NCBI GenBank assembly: GCA_037577475.1
Contig: CM075204.1
Location: 4,276,355-4,340,354 of the forward strand
Length of the DNA stretch: 64,000 bases
Direction: 5' to 3'
Source: Chaunax sp. Z400
Taxonomy: Eukaryota > Chordata > Actinopteri > Lophiiformes > Chaunacidae
Under the pieces are notes generated by a model. The model was not told the DNA's origin, searched no databases, and saw only the letters and a program-made list of their open reading frames with translations. Positions 1-11,150 of the stretch are shown here, piece after piece. A program made the position numbers and the translations under genes. Positions within the stretch are counted from its first letter, which is position 1; each line of letters starts with the position of its first letter.

Positions 1-750
1 GTTCTCCAGGATCATCAGCCACCACCACCACCAGTGTCTGGACTCCAAGGGGGGATATATATCTTGCTGCTGCTCAGGACAGACACCCTTCGATCTCCAT
101 CTCCCGGAAGAGTCTAAAGCCAAAGACTTTTGACACCAAAGACTTTCCAACATACTAATTATCACATTTCATTTGATGTAATAATTATTCTTATTTACTT
201 CAACCACTAGTCTCTCCTGACTGAATTGTGTTCATCAGTGAAGTGAATTAACTGTTCTGCAGAATGGAGTCTCTGTAACAGTGATCATGATACTGTATAT
301 ATCTGCCATGAAATGTCTGGATTCTCCTGTGCCTCCACACCTACAGTACTATCATGAAGTGGTTGTAGTTCACATCCCCATCATGTGTCCTACTGTCTCT
401 CCCTCTTCACCTCCTTGCAGTTTTCAAGCTCTGTGTAGTTGACTGTAGCTGCTTTGACATACTGTAAATTTGCTGTTTGTTGTTGTATTGTGGGAAAATA
501 TTATTTGCTCTCCTCTCATGACGGATGTTTGAAACTATCTTATACTGAAGGAGAGAGGTGGCAGTGAAGCACTTCAGCATTTAGCGAATTCAAGCCGTCC
601 TTATCATGGCTGCCAGTCAGATACTTCTGGAAAATTCCACTCAGTCAGGGACCTTTTTGAGCAAAAACAATCATTTCCTGTGCAATAAGGACTCATCACA
701 GAAGATTCATGTCTGCCTGTTTTCAGTTCAAAAATAAAAAATAAAATAAC
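1..750. other. non-coding stretch, no gene recognised
   Basis: I see no exon, repeat family or convincing ORF here. The sequence is of ordinary base composition with stop codons in all frames. It could be a 3' UTR or intergenic DNA of a neighbouring locus. Confidence 0.5.
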
Positions 751-754
751 TATA

Positions 755-1268
755 ATTAAAGCAGCAAGCAGCGTTGAACCGCCCCGTGCACACCGCGCCT
801 GTTGGGGCGTGTGCCCGTTGGTCCTTGAGCCATCGTCAGCCTCACGACTGCACACCTGGATAAATGCAAAGCTCTGTATCTGCATGCATTTTGGACACTG
901 AGGGACGGATTGTGATTTACCTTATTTTGTCCACTATGTGGCGCTAGACACCACCTAATAATTTGGACTCGTCTTTGATTATATCACTTGAGGCAACACC
1001 ATGAAAATGTAATCAAAATCAAACAAAAATTGTCACACAAGACATTTTTGCATTTGCCCGCAGGTGGTGCTTTGACTGTTACTCAGTATTGTTGTGAAGA
1101 TGTCTTCAGGGTGGGACTTTAAACATGTCTACCAAATTACATACATGTGGGTTAAACACAGACTCGGATATGCTTATTTGAAGTTTTACAGGGGGCGCTG
1201 TGGAGCCAATTTACCACAACCGATCCTGTAAACCATATGAGATCATAAGTAGTACAACCTTTGACGAA
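755..1268 (+). mobile_element. truncated copy of the GCAAGCAGCG-type interspersed repeat
   Basis: This stretch starts at the GCAAGCAGCG motif and shares long, nearly identical blocks with the element inside each tandem unit (13,303, 22,280 and 31,073), including the blocks around TGGACACTGAGGGACGGATT and AGGGGGCGCTGTGGAGCC. Similarity stops abruptly at about 1,268 after the block ACAACCTTTGACGA. It has only one copy of the GC-rich GGGGCGTGTG motif. It also keeps two short segments (around 920-945 and 1,051-1,080) that are deleted in some or all of the unit copies, so it looks closer to the ancestral form. I recognise the type as a common fish repeat but cannot assign a class. Confidence 0.7.
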
Positions 1269-1339
1269 CAAGCATGATTCAATTGGTTAAAATTTATGAG
1301 ATTGGTTTGCATATCATTTTCAGGAAATTAGATCGTTTT

Positions 1340-1697
1340 ACAGAGGAAATGACGTCACAGGTCTGACTGACTCAACAATTTTGAACCTTTACCTGTTGGG
1401 CTGCAAGAGACCAGAGAGTGTTAAATTTAGTCCGGATTCCCCCAGTCTTCAATTTAACCCGCATGGTGCTATTTATATCAGCTAAGCGCTCTTTGTTTTT
1501 ACGTCACGCTATTAAAACGAGTCAGTATTTTGAAAACGCGTCGGACTTCAGCCATTGACGACAACAACTGCGCGGTTCATTTTGAAGTAACGTCGAAGGA
1601 GCCGTGGATGGCGGGTTGTTCCACCGTATTTGGCTTTGGCGGACTCGGATTCTCTGACCTGCAGTGTTAGAAGAGGTTGTTCAGAATCAGAGCTACA
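1340..1697 (+). promoter_or_regulatory. probable promoter and first exon of the adjacent pseudogene
   Basis: A perfect CRE palindrome (TGACGTCA) lies at 1,350-1,357, a further ACGTCAC near 1,500, and the stretch 1,500-1,640 is visibly richer in CpG than its surroundings. It is followed by a good splice donor (ACA|GTAAGT) at 1,697/1,698. The position immediately upstream of the recognisable exons fits a promoter with a largely untranslated first exon. No TATA box is obvious and the transcription start is not determined. Confidence 0.4.
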
Positions 1698-4600
1698 GTA
1701 AGTAATTAATCACAATGTATTTGTACGTTTTTACAAGTAAAATCCTACATTTCAAATTGTTTGAGCAGAATTATGAAATATAAAATAAATATACTTCCAC
1801 TTTAGTAGGCCTTGGTTTAGTTAAATAAGCTGTTAAGTAACTGGATTGTACATATTAAAATTTAATTTTTATTGTATTGAAGTGTTTTTTCATTGTGCTA
1901 TTGATCATTAAGCTTAGGATCCAGGTAGGCCTACTGCTTCCCAACATGGCAGGTAACAGAATCTGATGGGTTACAACATTGAAAACGTTTTTAAAAATGA
2001 GTAGAGGGTGATTTTGGTAATACAATGTGTTTAATGCATGTTGTTTTTGTCTTTCTACAGATTCAGAATTCTTTGAAGCATAACATTACGCTGTTTTTGG
2101 ACATCTATGCAGGGGGAACCTCTTGGATTTTGTAAGTATGTAGGTTAAAAAGGCACTGAGCATGATAATACATAGAAAGTTAAATACATCAGATGACTAA
2201 GGATGAAACATATTTTGAATCAACAGTACAAGCATTAACATGAGCAACATTAGCATGTCTACTGCATACTTAAAAACATATTTGCATTGTTTGACCTAGG
2301 GTTTGATATGTTTTTGCAGGTAGTATGCTGTAAATCATATTTGCTTCTTTTTTTTTTTTTTAAAGGAGATTGCTTGTGTGTTGTTTTTCTATCCGTATGG
2401 CTTCCCCACAACTGATAAATTCCTCTTTTGCTTTGTTCACAGATGCTGTATGTAAATGTGGCAGTGGCATCTCAAGTGTGTGGCATCACAGTCATCACAG
2501 TGGCATCTTCCAGGTATGAGCTGCTAAAACATTTCAGGCTGAAGCATATCCTCTATGGCCGCAATAGCCGGTATCCATGCATATATGTAGATTGTCCATG
2601 TACATTTTCAAGTTGGAAAACCCTTTTAAGGCACATATGATACAACTGCTCAATGCTGTGATTAATGTATTTTTTTCTTTTCAGAATGAAGACCTACACA
2701 CCAAACGAGGCTGTGTCCTGAGGAGCTCAGGTGTCCACCTTAATGAAGACATGGAGACACTGGTCAAGGAATACGTGGTGAGTGTTTGGCAACCTACTGT
2801 CTTAATTTTGTAAATGTGTTGTGGATATATTTTCATTGATAGTTTTGTTACTTTCCTCAAAGGCACCCCAGTCTAGCTTTGCCTATGTGCATGAAGTGTG
2901 TACTAAAAGACTGAACTATGCAGCTATCAGTGTGGAGCATTATTGATCTTATAAACCAAACAAGAAGCTTCTCACATGTAAATGACTCTGGAAAATATGA
3001 AGCAATTGGTAATACAAAGTGTACATTTTGGAGTAAAAATAGGGAGTAAGGAGTAAAATATGAACTATTAGAGTAAAATTTGATATATACAAGATAATAC
3101 TCTTCGAGATTTGGATTAAATTACAGGCTTCCTTTTTCATAATTATATTGTATCACACGACAACTCAAACTATTTCATGTATCATTTTCAGATTTTATAC
3201 CCTCATAGACCTTAGTGCGAGGAAGAACTGGATTGATTTAGGGAAAGGTCGGTTCCATGTTTCTGACACTTGGGAGAGTTTTATCTCAGAAATTTTGGGG
3301 CCTTAATTTCTCAACCGTTCCTCTGATTTTGTCCAAATTTGGTGCATATGAATCAATTTGAGGAGGTCTATCTTGTATTTATTTGTATATGTTTAATTTT
3401 AGTCTAATAGTTCATATTTTACTCACTAGGAGGAGCTTTTTTTTAATGAAAAACACTGTTTTTCAGACATAACTTAACATTTAATTTTAGGAGTTCAATC
3501 AGGGGAATTGCTTGTACAACGCAGGGGGATTGGCTTTCGGGGATATACCCTTGCTGTCTGGATAACAGCGTAGGCCTAGTTTACCAAAGTAAACACAATA
3601 ACATCTGACTGTGGGGGAGTATTTAACTTTTTGAAGGATCACAATGTATGCAGTTTTTGTTGGCTTGCAGGTTTACTAAAGTACTCTTGGTGGCAAACTT
3701 TATAGGCAGCAATGGTAAGTTGAGGTCATTGCAAACTGGTTTGACAGAAATGAAAGGCCAGTTATTGGGTCTTCCTGACTGTTTTGTGTGGTTTTGAAAT
3801 TGTGGCGTTATTTTGCATTTGAATGGTTCAACATATTTGTAAGTTTGTGAAACAGTGTGCCTTAAATTCTGAATATCCCAATGTGATCAGCAGCTCATTG
3901 TTCTCTTTGTTTGTCCTCCAGGACAGTGAACCCAGAGAGGCTGAGGCGCTGATTCCTGAGACAACGATGGGCATACATGTTATTCGGGTGGAGGGCGCTA
4001 GTCCTGAAGACAAACCTGCAGATGTAGGTGTTGTGCTTGAAGGCACTGAAGTTCTGCAGAACCTTTAGAGTGTCACCCATGGATGTGTGATGCTCTTTGG
4101 ACTCATTTATGCGCTGAACTTAAGCTATCCAAAGGACCTGAAGTGCCTTTACGAAGTGTTTCAGAAAGTCCTCATGGAACTGGACACGACCAAGCTTTCA
4201 CCAAAAGTCCAAGCACTGAAAATTAAGATGCTCCGGTAGTGGAGTTTCCCTCTGTGGTTGACTTGTTGTAAGTACTTGTTCACTTAGTTTCCAACAAAAG
4301 TAGTTATTGTTACAGGCCTAGATGGCCTGTTTGGTCAACACTGTTTTGTCTGTGAGGTGTTTCAGTTAACAGAGTGATGGTTATTCAACCTTGCTTGCAG
4401 TTCTTGAAAGAGTTTACAGAAGTCAAAATGTGTGATGGTGAACAAGAGTTTTTTAAGTAAGTATAATACACCTTGTTTAGCTTTAGGTACTGTGTTGTTG
4501 TATTCACATAATGTTAATTAAGGTTTTATTCTAAGTCACATGACCGCACGATCCAGAAGTTAAGGTAAGCGTAACGTGTCAGATGAAAACAACAAATGAA

Positions 4601-4980
4601 ATGTTTGTGTTTTAAATCTGTTCTATTCTTTAAATGCAGTATTAGAAAAGGCACACCCAGGGATGCATCATTTTATGTGTCCTTTGTAAACACTTCTGTT
4701 GTGTTGTGGTTTTGCAGCACATTTTCTAAATGCTGTGCATGTGTTGTCAAATTGATGTCTTCTTAATTTTCTTGTGTTTTGTCTATTTGCATGTGGTTTC
4801 TTAAGTTGCAGCTCATTTGTCCTTGTGCGCCACTGTAGTATTGACTGATCCAAAACCAAAAAAGATGGCACTCTATTTTTATATGTATATTTTGCTATAC
4901 ATGTTTTTATTGGGATTTGAAGACATTTCATATTATGAGTTTTGCACTGGAGTTCACAACAAATAAACTGTGAAACAAGT
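1560..4980 (+). pseudogene. multi-exon pseudogene or remnant of a fish-specific multicopy family (often annotated SAMD3-like)
   Basis: Exon-like blocks with splice signals can be read at about 1,560-1,697, 2,061-2,131 (acceptor TTTCTACAG, donor GTAAGT), 2,443-2,640, 2,685-2,777 (acceptor CTTTTCAG, donor GTGAGT), 3,922-4,239 and 4,401-4,455, with AATAAA at 4,962. The 2,443 block encodes a zinc-finger-like segment (YELLKHFRLKH, then YPCIYVDCPCTFSSWKTLLRH). The 3,922 block encodes the typical C-terminal part of the family: an EALIPETTMGIHVIR segment, then LFGLIYALNLSYPKDLK and LSPKVQALK. The latter two are separated from the first by an in-frame TAG at 4,066-4,068, where the family reads through. 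The zinc-finger block also runs into a stop at 2,638, and the expected central exons are not evident. I recognise the family from fish genomes, where its function is unknown. The name SAMD3-like is only an annotation convention. Confidence 0.6.
4962..4967 (+). terminator. AATAAA polyadenylation signal
   Basis: Canonical AATAAA hexamer about 720 bases after the last recognised coding block of the upstream pseudogene. It fits the transcript end but is unproven. Confidence 0.4.
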
Positions 4981-5034
4981 TTATTGGTGGTCTGACTGTT
5001 CTTGTATGTATTTTAATAACAGATTGTAAACGTA

Positions 5035-5480
5035 TGGTGAACAGAAAAAATATAAAAAAAATTTAAAAATATATAATTTAAAAAAAAATTAAATTGGGTT
5101 TATTTAAAAAAAGTACATAAATAGAATGCATTTAGAGTAAATTCAGTTTATTGCATAAACATAGTTATTAAGTATTTTAAAGACATTAGATGTATTCATT
5201 CTGATTAATAAGCATATTTACATTGAATTGAAACAATTGCATTTATTGAATAAAAATACATAAAGCTGTTTATTATGTATTTAAAACACATAAAGTTTAT
5301 TCGAACTATTACATAAATCTCACTTTTACTTATTTCATTCATGTTTTAGTGACAAATATGAATCGCATAAAGTTTATTAGTTTATTTATGTTGAAATTAT
5401 GTAATTCAAATTCATGGAAAATTTACATGTAATTAAAATACATAAATCTTATGAATTAGGTATAGCTATTTCTGTGAGTG
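5035..5480. repeat. AT-rich stretch with recurring ACATAAA/TTTATT words
   Basis: Strongly AT-rich sequence in which CATAAA, TTTATT and related words recur irregularly. No ORF and no clean tandem period. It ends exactly where the first tandem unit begins. Confidence 0.5.
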
Positions 5481-5835
5481 TGGGCTCCTTTATAAATGAG
5501 AAAATGTATTGAGTCTGAGTAAACAGCCACTCATGTTCATATGTTCATATTTTTATTTGAGAGCATAAGTGAATTTTAAATTAAACGGGCACACATCAGT
5601 TAAACGCACATTTTAACTACTTTATATGAGACAAGTTTATTTTGTCATAATTAGCAGACTCATATTTCCCTCTCATCATTAAATCAAACAGAATATTGCT
5701 TGTTCTTTGCGTTTCAGTCAGGTGCACAAGAGGAGAGCAACACGCATATCGGGTGTAGCATTTAGTCTCTGGGCGGTCGCTAAGCTAACATTACCTGCAG
5801 CAGTCTGGTCCTTAGCTGGGTCTTGTCCCTGGTCT

Positions 5836-6156
5836 CTAACTATGCCTTTCTTTTTTATTAGCCAGGCATCCATGTTTATGTGACCACCTGCAAAATCTGT
5901 CCATTACTTTGGTGGAAACTATGGTGGAACTATGGTAACCCAAAACGAGTTCTGAACAAGGCACCGCCTGCCTGGCTCCAATGTCGCGCTGTGATTGGCA
6001 GATCTCCATGTGTGGTGGAGCTAGAAAAACGCTCCCTCATGTGGCTGAAAGATGTTCTGCAGATATAAATCTAGAATAATAGTCAAATAAAATCATAACT
6101 ATTTTATTTGGCAATCCAAATAAAATCTTCTGCGACCCAGACTTTGGGAACCACTG
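5836..6156 (-). mobile_element. hAT-like element 5' end fragment, unit 1
   Basis: On the minus strand the fragment begins with CAGTGGTTCCCAAAGTCTGG, a terminus of the type seen on hAT-like elements in animals. It reaches a short ORF start (MDRFCRWSHKHG, ATG at 5,904-5,902) that stops after 22 codons. Only the 5' end is identifiable; the internal end is undefined. The class assignment rests on the terminus and on the resemblance of the MDRF start to hAT transposase N-termini. Confidence 0.4.
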
Positions 6157-6646
6157 ATCTAGACACAGTGAGTGGATCATTTAACCCACTGGCTTGACTT
6201 ACCCCCTTCTCCCCTACATAAACGTCTCTTTACAGTTGTTGCTCATGGTAAATTATATTATCTACCACGTTCTTTAAAGGCATGATTCACTATTCATGAC
6301 TCACACTAAAAACGTGAGCTGCCTTAAGAAACCTGACCTAACCTGAGAGACACATTGCACCAGCTACTTAAGAGTGAGTTTTAAAACATTTTTCTCTTAA
6401 AGTGTTCATGTCCTCTTAATCAAGGCCAAAATACTAATATGTTGAAACCAATAGTTCACCTTTACATACTGTGTAAACACCCATTCTCTACTCACATTTG
6501 AGGTTCAAATAGGGAATGGAGCACTGTTTTGACTGGTTATGTAAAATTACCCCCAAAAAGATACATTTTTACACTCAAGAGACACAAAAGTACAACCATA
6601 CACAACCAGAGAGACACACGAAGACACAGGTGCATTGAGAGTCATC

Positions 6647-6652
6647 TTTATT
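6647..6652 (-). terminator. AATAAA polyadenylation signal, unit 1 gene
   Basis: TTTATT on the plus strand reads AATAAA on the minus strand, about 160 bases past the stop codon of the coiled-coil gene. The spacing is normal for a short 3' UTR, and the signal is conserved in all three units. Confidence 0.55.
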
Positions 6653-6808
6653 TGATCATTTACAAAAAACTTCTGGCAGAGTGATGATGATGACACACCC
6701 AGTGTAACCCATTTGTACATTGTAATATTAAAAGCGTGTAAGAGCAAGAAAAGCCTCTCTTCCCTCAGGTCTGAAAGCCTTAATTTTGATCTGGAACCAA
6801 TTTAATTT

Positions 6809-9197
6809 TTACCTCTTTGTCGACCTGGTAAAAGGTTTCAGCCGATTAGCAAGGACAATGTCATCAGGAGAAGGTTTGTCGAATTGGAACGGTATAATTG
6901 GTCGGAGTGAGGCATGCTGCTCTTTGGATTTGTCATGCGATTTACACATGAGGACCGAACTCCTTATTTTTCCCTTTAATTTATCATCCATCCCCTTCTT
7001 TTTTCTGTTGCTTTGATAACACAAAGCCATCCCAAATACTGATGGTTTTGCAAAAACCGAAGTATCCACAGGTGGAGTGACCGGTGAAGAGAGACCTCTG
7101 TCTCTGTCGCTGTCGAAGTGAGGAGGGCTTTCTCCCTCTGACTGGGCCAGGAGTACACGCAGATCAAGAGTCTCCTTCATCTCACATGGCCTGCAGTTCT
7201 GGTGGCATGGTTTGTGTTTGGTCCCACCCTCTACAGTGCTTTCAGCTAAAGCACCAGCCGACTCTGGTGAAAGGAGCGAGGTAAGAGAGTGCTGTGACCC
7301 ATTTGAGGTGGTCGAGGCTTCGTCTTTGTGTGTTGACGCCAAATGAGACAAGCAAAGTGGCTCAGAGATAGCAGGTGGTTGTTTCAATCCACTGGCTGGA
7401 GATTCAGTGCTGCCGAGGTGAGGGGAAACTAAGGAACTGTAGGTACCTTCTCTGGCACCCTTATTGGCCTCGCACAGCTCTTTGTCCTTCTCTTCAAGGA
7501 GTTGTTTAAGCTGGCAGACTTCTTCATCCATCTCTTCCTTTAGCGTCTTCTCCTGGTTATCTGTTTGGTGGAGGCTCTGCTGAAGAGTGGCAATCTGCTC
7601 ATCTCTCTCTTCTTTCTCCACCTTTGCCTTTTCATTGTCTTTCTTCAGGTGTTCAGCACTCCTTTTTTCTTCTCTGGCACGCTCAGTGGCCTCGCACAGC
7701 TCTTTGTCCTTCTTTTCAAGGAGTTGTTTAAGCTGGCTGACTTCTTCATCCATCTCTTCCTTCAGCATCTTCTCCTGGTTCTCTGTCTGGTGGAGGCTCT
7801 GCTGAAGAGTGGCAATCTGCTCATCTATCTCTTCTTTCTCCACCTTTGCCTTTTCATTGACTTTCTTCAGGTGTTCAGCCTTGCTTTTTTCTTCTCTGGC
7901 ACGCTCAGTGGCCTCGCACAGCTCTTTGTCCTTCTCTTCAAGCAGTTGTTTAAGCTGGCTGACTTCTTCATCCATCTCTTCCTTCAGCATCTTCTCCTGG
8001 TTCTCTGTCTGGTGGAGGCTCTGCTGAAGAGTGGCAATCTGCTCATCTCTCTCTTCTATCTCCACCCTCGCCTTTTTATTGTTTTTTTTCTGAAAAATGC
8101 AATAATAATACTTATTATTATTATGGATAACAGTAGCACATAAAAGTAACAGGTAAAAAGAGTTACAGGTCAAATCTATTTATTATTATAAATCAAGCAT
8201 AGGCAATACAGTAAAGATGAGTTTTGAGAGATTATGTAAAAGCTGGCAGTGAAGTTTCTTAGTCTAAGTTCCTCAGGTAAACTATTCCATAGAGTTGGGG
8301 TCCTAACAGCAAAAGCTCTGTCCCACTTAGTCTTCAGCTTTGACAAGGTATAACGAACTAAGTAACTAACTAGAAAGCAATCGGAGAGCGCAAACCTCCG
8401 CCAAGGCAGCTCAGTTCTGGATATTTCCATTATACCCAAAAGCAGCAGAGAGACGCCGTCAATGAGGGACGAACAAGACACAGAGGAAGATGCTAATTTA
8501 GCATGCTAGCGGTAACTAATTATCTTCACAACGGCAAAACTTGACTTGGCGAACTCAAAACTGTACAAGACTGACACAGCATGAGTCAGACATCACTTAG
8601 AACTATAGACAACAGTTTCATAAAGTTTGAACCACAAATAATACGTTTTCTTAACGTTATTGACGGAGTGCAGCAAAGCAGTGCTTACATCTGATCCAGG
8701 AAGATATGGCTTTGACCAGAACACGCATGCAGGCACCTATGTCATCACGCTGCACTCGTCGTCAGACGTACACAGACAAAACTCTAAACACTGCAGACAG
8801 CCCCATCTTGTGGAGCCTTGTAATCATTACATTACAAGTGTACATGTGACAGTTTAATCCTATAAAAGATTCCTGGATCCAGACTGTGATCAAGATCACC
8901 ACCAAAATCAAATCAATTCTTCCTTGGGCCACTTCCGACATCTCACGAAAATTTCATCAAAATCTGTCCGTTACATTTTTTAAAATCCTGTTAACAAACC
9001 AACCAACCTGTTAACGCCAGCAAAAACATCACCTCCTCGCTTGGCAGAGGTAACTAACTAACTTGCTTGTGGTAAAGTTGATAAATTTGGTAAAGTTCAA
9101 GAAAAAACAGTAATCTTGTCTCTAAGTGCAGTCATCACTAACACGTCTTCATGTTTGAGCATCTTACCTGTTTGGTCTTGCCTAGTCTCTGTCCCAT
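6809..9197 (-). CDS. coiled-coil repeat protein with SKI7/HBS1L-like tail, copy 1 (spliced, about 436 aa)
   Basis: Gene model: coding exons 9,197-9,168 and 8,089-6,809, with intron 9,167-8,090. The first encodes MGQRLGKTKQ; its ATG has a strong context (ACCATGG) and its donor is CAG|GTAAGA. The second follows an acceptor (TTTTTCAG) and continues in phase 0 with KKNNKKARVE. An uninterrupted ORF also runs upstream to 8,173, but that part is intron-like and AT-rich. Residues about 20-235 form three 74-residue coiled-coil repeats (DEQIATLQQSLHQTENQEKM...), rich in E, K, L and Q. Next comes a Ser/Thr-rich linker (LSHLAS..., SQHSLTSLLSP), a PSVFGMALCYQSNRKKK segment, and the C-terminus PFQFDKPSPDDIVLANR. 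That tail resembles the SKI7-like short isoform of HBS1L, which binds the cytoplasmic RNA exosome. No GTPase domain is present. An exosome-linked role is inference; an ordinary structural coiled coil is the alternative. Private residues are LLEKK and EEVCQ. Confidence 0.7.
7471..8060 (-). repeat. 222-bp coding repeat, about 3 copies (unit 1)
   Basis: A 222-bp period is visible in the long exon (for example the block GAGTGGCAATCTGCTCATCT recurs at 222-bp spacing). Being a multiple of three, copy number changes keep the frame. The last copy toward the C-terminus is partial and leads into the GTYSSLVSPH linker. Confidence 0.9.
8179..8346 (-). mobile_element. LINE 3' end of ORF2, fragment in intron (unit 1)
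   Basis: The minus strand reads SKLKTKWDRAFAVRTPTLWNS followed by LPEELRLRNFTASF. This is the characteristic C-terminal end of the reverse-transcriptase ORF of fish non-LTR elements (the 'GDRAF..APxLWNSLP' signature). It lies in the intron of the coiled-coil gene in the same orientation. Unit 1 keeps the frame through EELRLRNFTASF; units 2 and 3 do not. The N-terminal part of the element is missing. Confidence 0.65.
8858..9057 (+). mobile_element. RTE/Rex-like non-LTR 3' tail repeat (unit 1)
   Basis: The string of blocks CTGGATCCAGA, ATCACCACCAAAATC, TTCCTTGGGCCA, AAAATTTCATCAAAATCTGTCC, AACAAACCAACCAACC and the ending CTTGGCAGAGGTAACTA matches a very common fish repeat tail that I associate with RTE-class elements. 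Class assignment is from memory. Confidence 0.5.
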
Positions 9198-9514
9198 GGT
9201 GCTTGAAAACTCAGGTATGTCACTCACTGTGTGTCTGTAAGATAATTTTTTCTCAAGTATAAAATCTGACTTGTTGGAAGCTGATTTTAAAAGATAGTTT
9301 CCTTTGATGTATTATGACAACAGACTGTTTGTTTAAGGTGTAATATACCCTCATGATGTCATTGGGAATGTTTGTCTGTATCCATGGATACACACAGACA
9401 TCAAAGCCATCAAGTTCAGATTGTTGTAATAATAGTGATGATGTAATTTATAATGTTTAAGTAATTAGTGTGGATGCTTTGCAGCCACACTATAGTTATC
9501 CTGTTCTTTGTTTT

Positions 9515-9785
9515 TCTTTTTCTCCCCCTTCTTCTTCTTCCATACATTTTGGCACTCAACTACTTCCACATACTTCAACGTAGAAACTTCATTCGAATGT
9601 CAAAATATTCAGCTCAATTAGGACATGATCGGATCTATTCAGATTTTTCATATCTTTCATATTTTCCAAGATGTTCCCAATTTTCCGAGTAAAATTCCCC
9701 ATTCATTCTTATGGGAAAAGTTCCTCATAACTTCAAAATCTTCATACTTTCAGCTAGAAACACCATTCAAAGTTCCAGGCGTTGA
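9515..9785 (+). repeat. interspersed repeat of fish type (unit 1)
   Basis: The blocks CTTCTTCTTCCATACATTTTGG, CATTCATTCTTATGGGAAAAG and CATACTTTCAGCTAGAAACAC are typical of a frequent fish interspersed repeat. It lies upstream of the coding start of the coiled-coil gene, in its presumed first intron. Confidence 0.4.
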
Positions 9786-11057
9786 GACAGGTTTTAACCT
9801 TTCAAAAGACAAAAACTAACTATTAACTATTAACTTACCATGTGTTGCAGAGGTGGTGCACAAAATCTCAGCATGGGGACATTGTTTAAGTTGGTTCTTT
9901 TTCTGGTAAAATTTTTTTTTAATGTTTTAAAATTTATTATAACAATACAGTAAATTGTGAATAATGTCTAGAATTAAATATACTGAAATATAAAGACTGT
10001 TACTCAAACTTATTTCCCCTGCAAAATACATTGCACATTAGCCTAAAATGAATTAGTAAAGCAATTTCAGTTGGCTTGGAAAGGGCACATGTCTGCATCA
10101 AAACAGACCATACTGCACTGCAACAGTGTTCTGAATATCTGTGGATAGAACTTTTAGTTAACTTAGAAGTCTTTGTAGCAGATAGGTTTCGATTAGTGTG
10201 ACCAGATGACAATGGGTAAAATTCAGGACAGGGCAGTTGGGGTGGTCCGGGTGTTCAGTGGTGCAACATTTTAGAGGATTATAACATTTTTAATATTACA
10301 TTAGAAGGAAACCGGATGCCTTTGAAAAAAATGCAATATTATGTTTTAAGGACACATTTGTGCCACTAGCCAGCTGTGCTGAGCATCACCTTTTATCCCT
10401 ATCTACTCCCTGACGTCCTCTTTTCCATTTGTAATCAAACATTAACGCCAAGACACAAAGCTTCATATTCAATTTAGACAAAACTTTCCAATACTTCTAC
10501 GACGCTGCAATTGATATGCGTCATTAGCGCCAGGTAACTTTATACAGTTTTTTGAATGGAAGCTGGTGATTTGTCATTTAGATCATTTTTCACATTGAAC
10601 GTGAAAAAAATGCCAATAATTGTAGTGTTGTAAGTTCAGCTTCTCTGGACATTAAAGAATGACCAATAGTAAGTTAAGTTAGCCACTCTAAATCATATTA
10701 ACACGATGATTTATTGTGTCTACCACATCTATATCATGACGACCGTCCCAACAATGTTAGCATGGTTGTAGGTTTATTTTTTACTAACAACGGGTTCAAT
10801 GTAATAATTTTTTACATGCAGCAGAAAATAGAAATTTTGGTAAATAATTTACCCGGGGTGTAAATGACGTTAACCATAGCAAAGTTGAGCAAGCATTAAC
10901 TGTGAGGACCGAGTGACACAATTCTTGTTTTAGAGAAAACTATGCGACTGAGAAATTTCTCAAAAATGTCTAGTAACTACTAATTATCAATCACCTTGTT
11001 TAACTAGATAAATTAATGTATATACATATATAATTATTATAATTATTAATTACTTAC

Positions 11058-11150
11058 CCAAGGATGCCAAATGATTAGCTGCAGTATGTACTGGTTGTCG
11101 ATAAAACTTCCGCTTCCGCTCCAGTTTGAACTTTCTCTGTATCCGGTGAG
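11058..11150 (-). promoter_or_regulatory. candidate non-coding first exon and promoter, unit 1 gene
   Basis: On the minus strand a donor TTGG|GTAAGT lies at 11,058/11,057. Just upstream of it are two CGGAAG words in GCGGAAGCGGAAGT (11,106-11,119), which resemble ETS-family sites of TATA-less promoters. Joined to an acceptor (TATCTTACAG) before 9,234, this would give a short 5' UTR exon ahead of the MGQRLGKTKQ exon. The surrounding 9,830-11,050 and 11,150-12,430 contain no other recognisable exon. Confidence 0.35.

Noticed and set aside
7565..8143. Plus-strand ORF of 192 codons (and larger equivalents at 16,271-17,134 and 25,286-25,927), Leu/Phe-rich
   Set aside because: Antisense of the 222-bp coding repeat. 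The hydrophobic composition is the complement of a Glu/Lys-rich coiled coil, and it exists only because the repeat has no stop in that frame.
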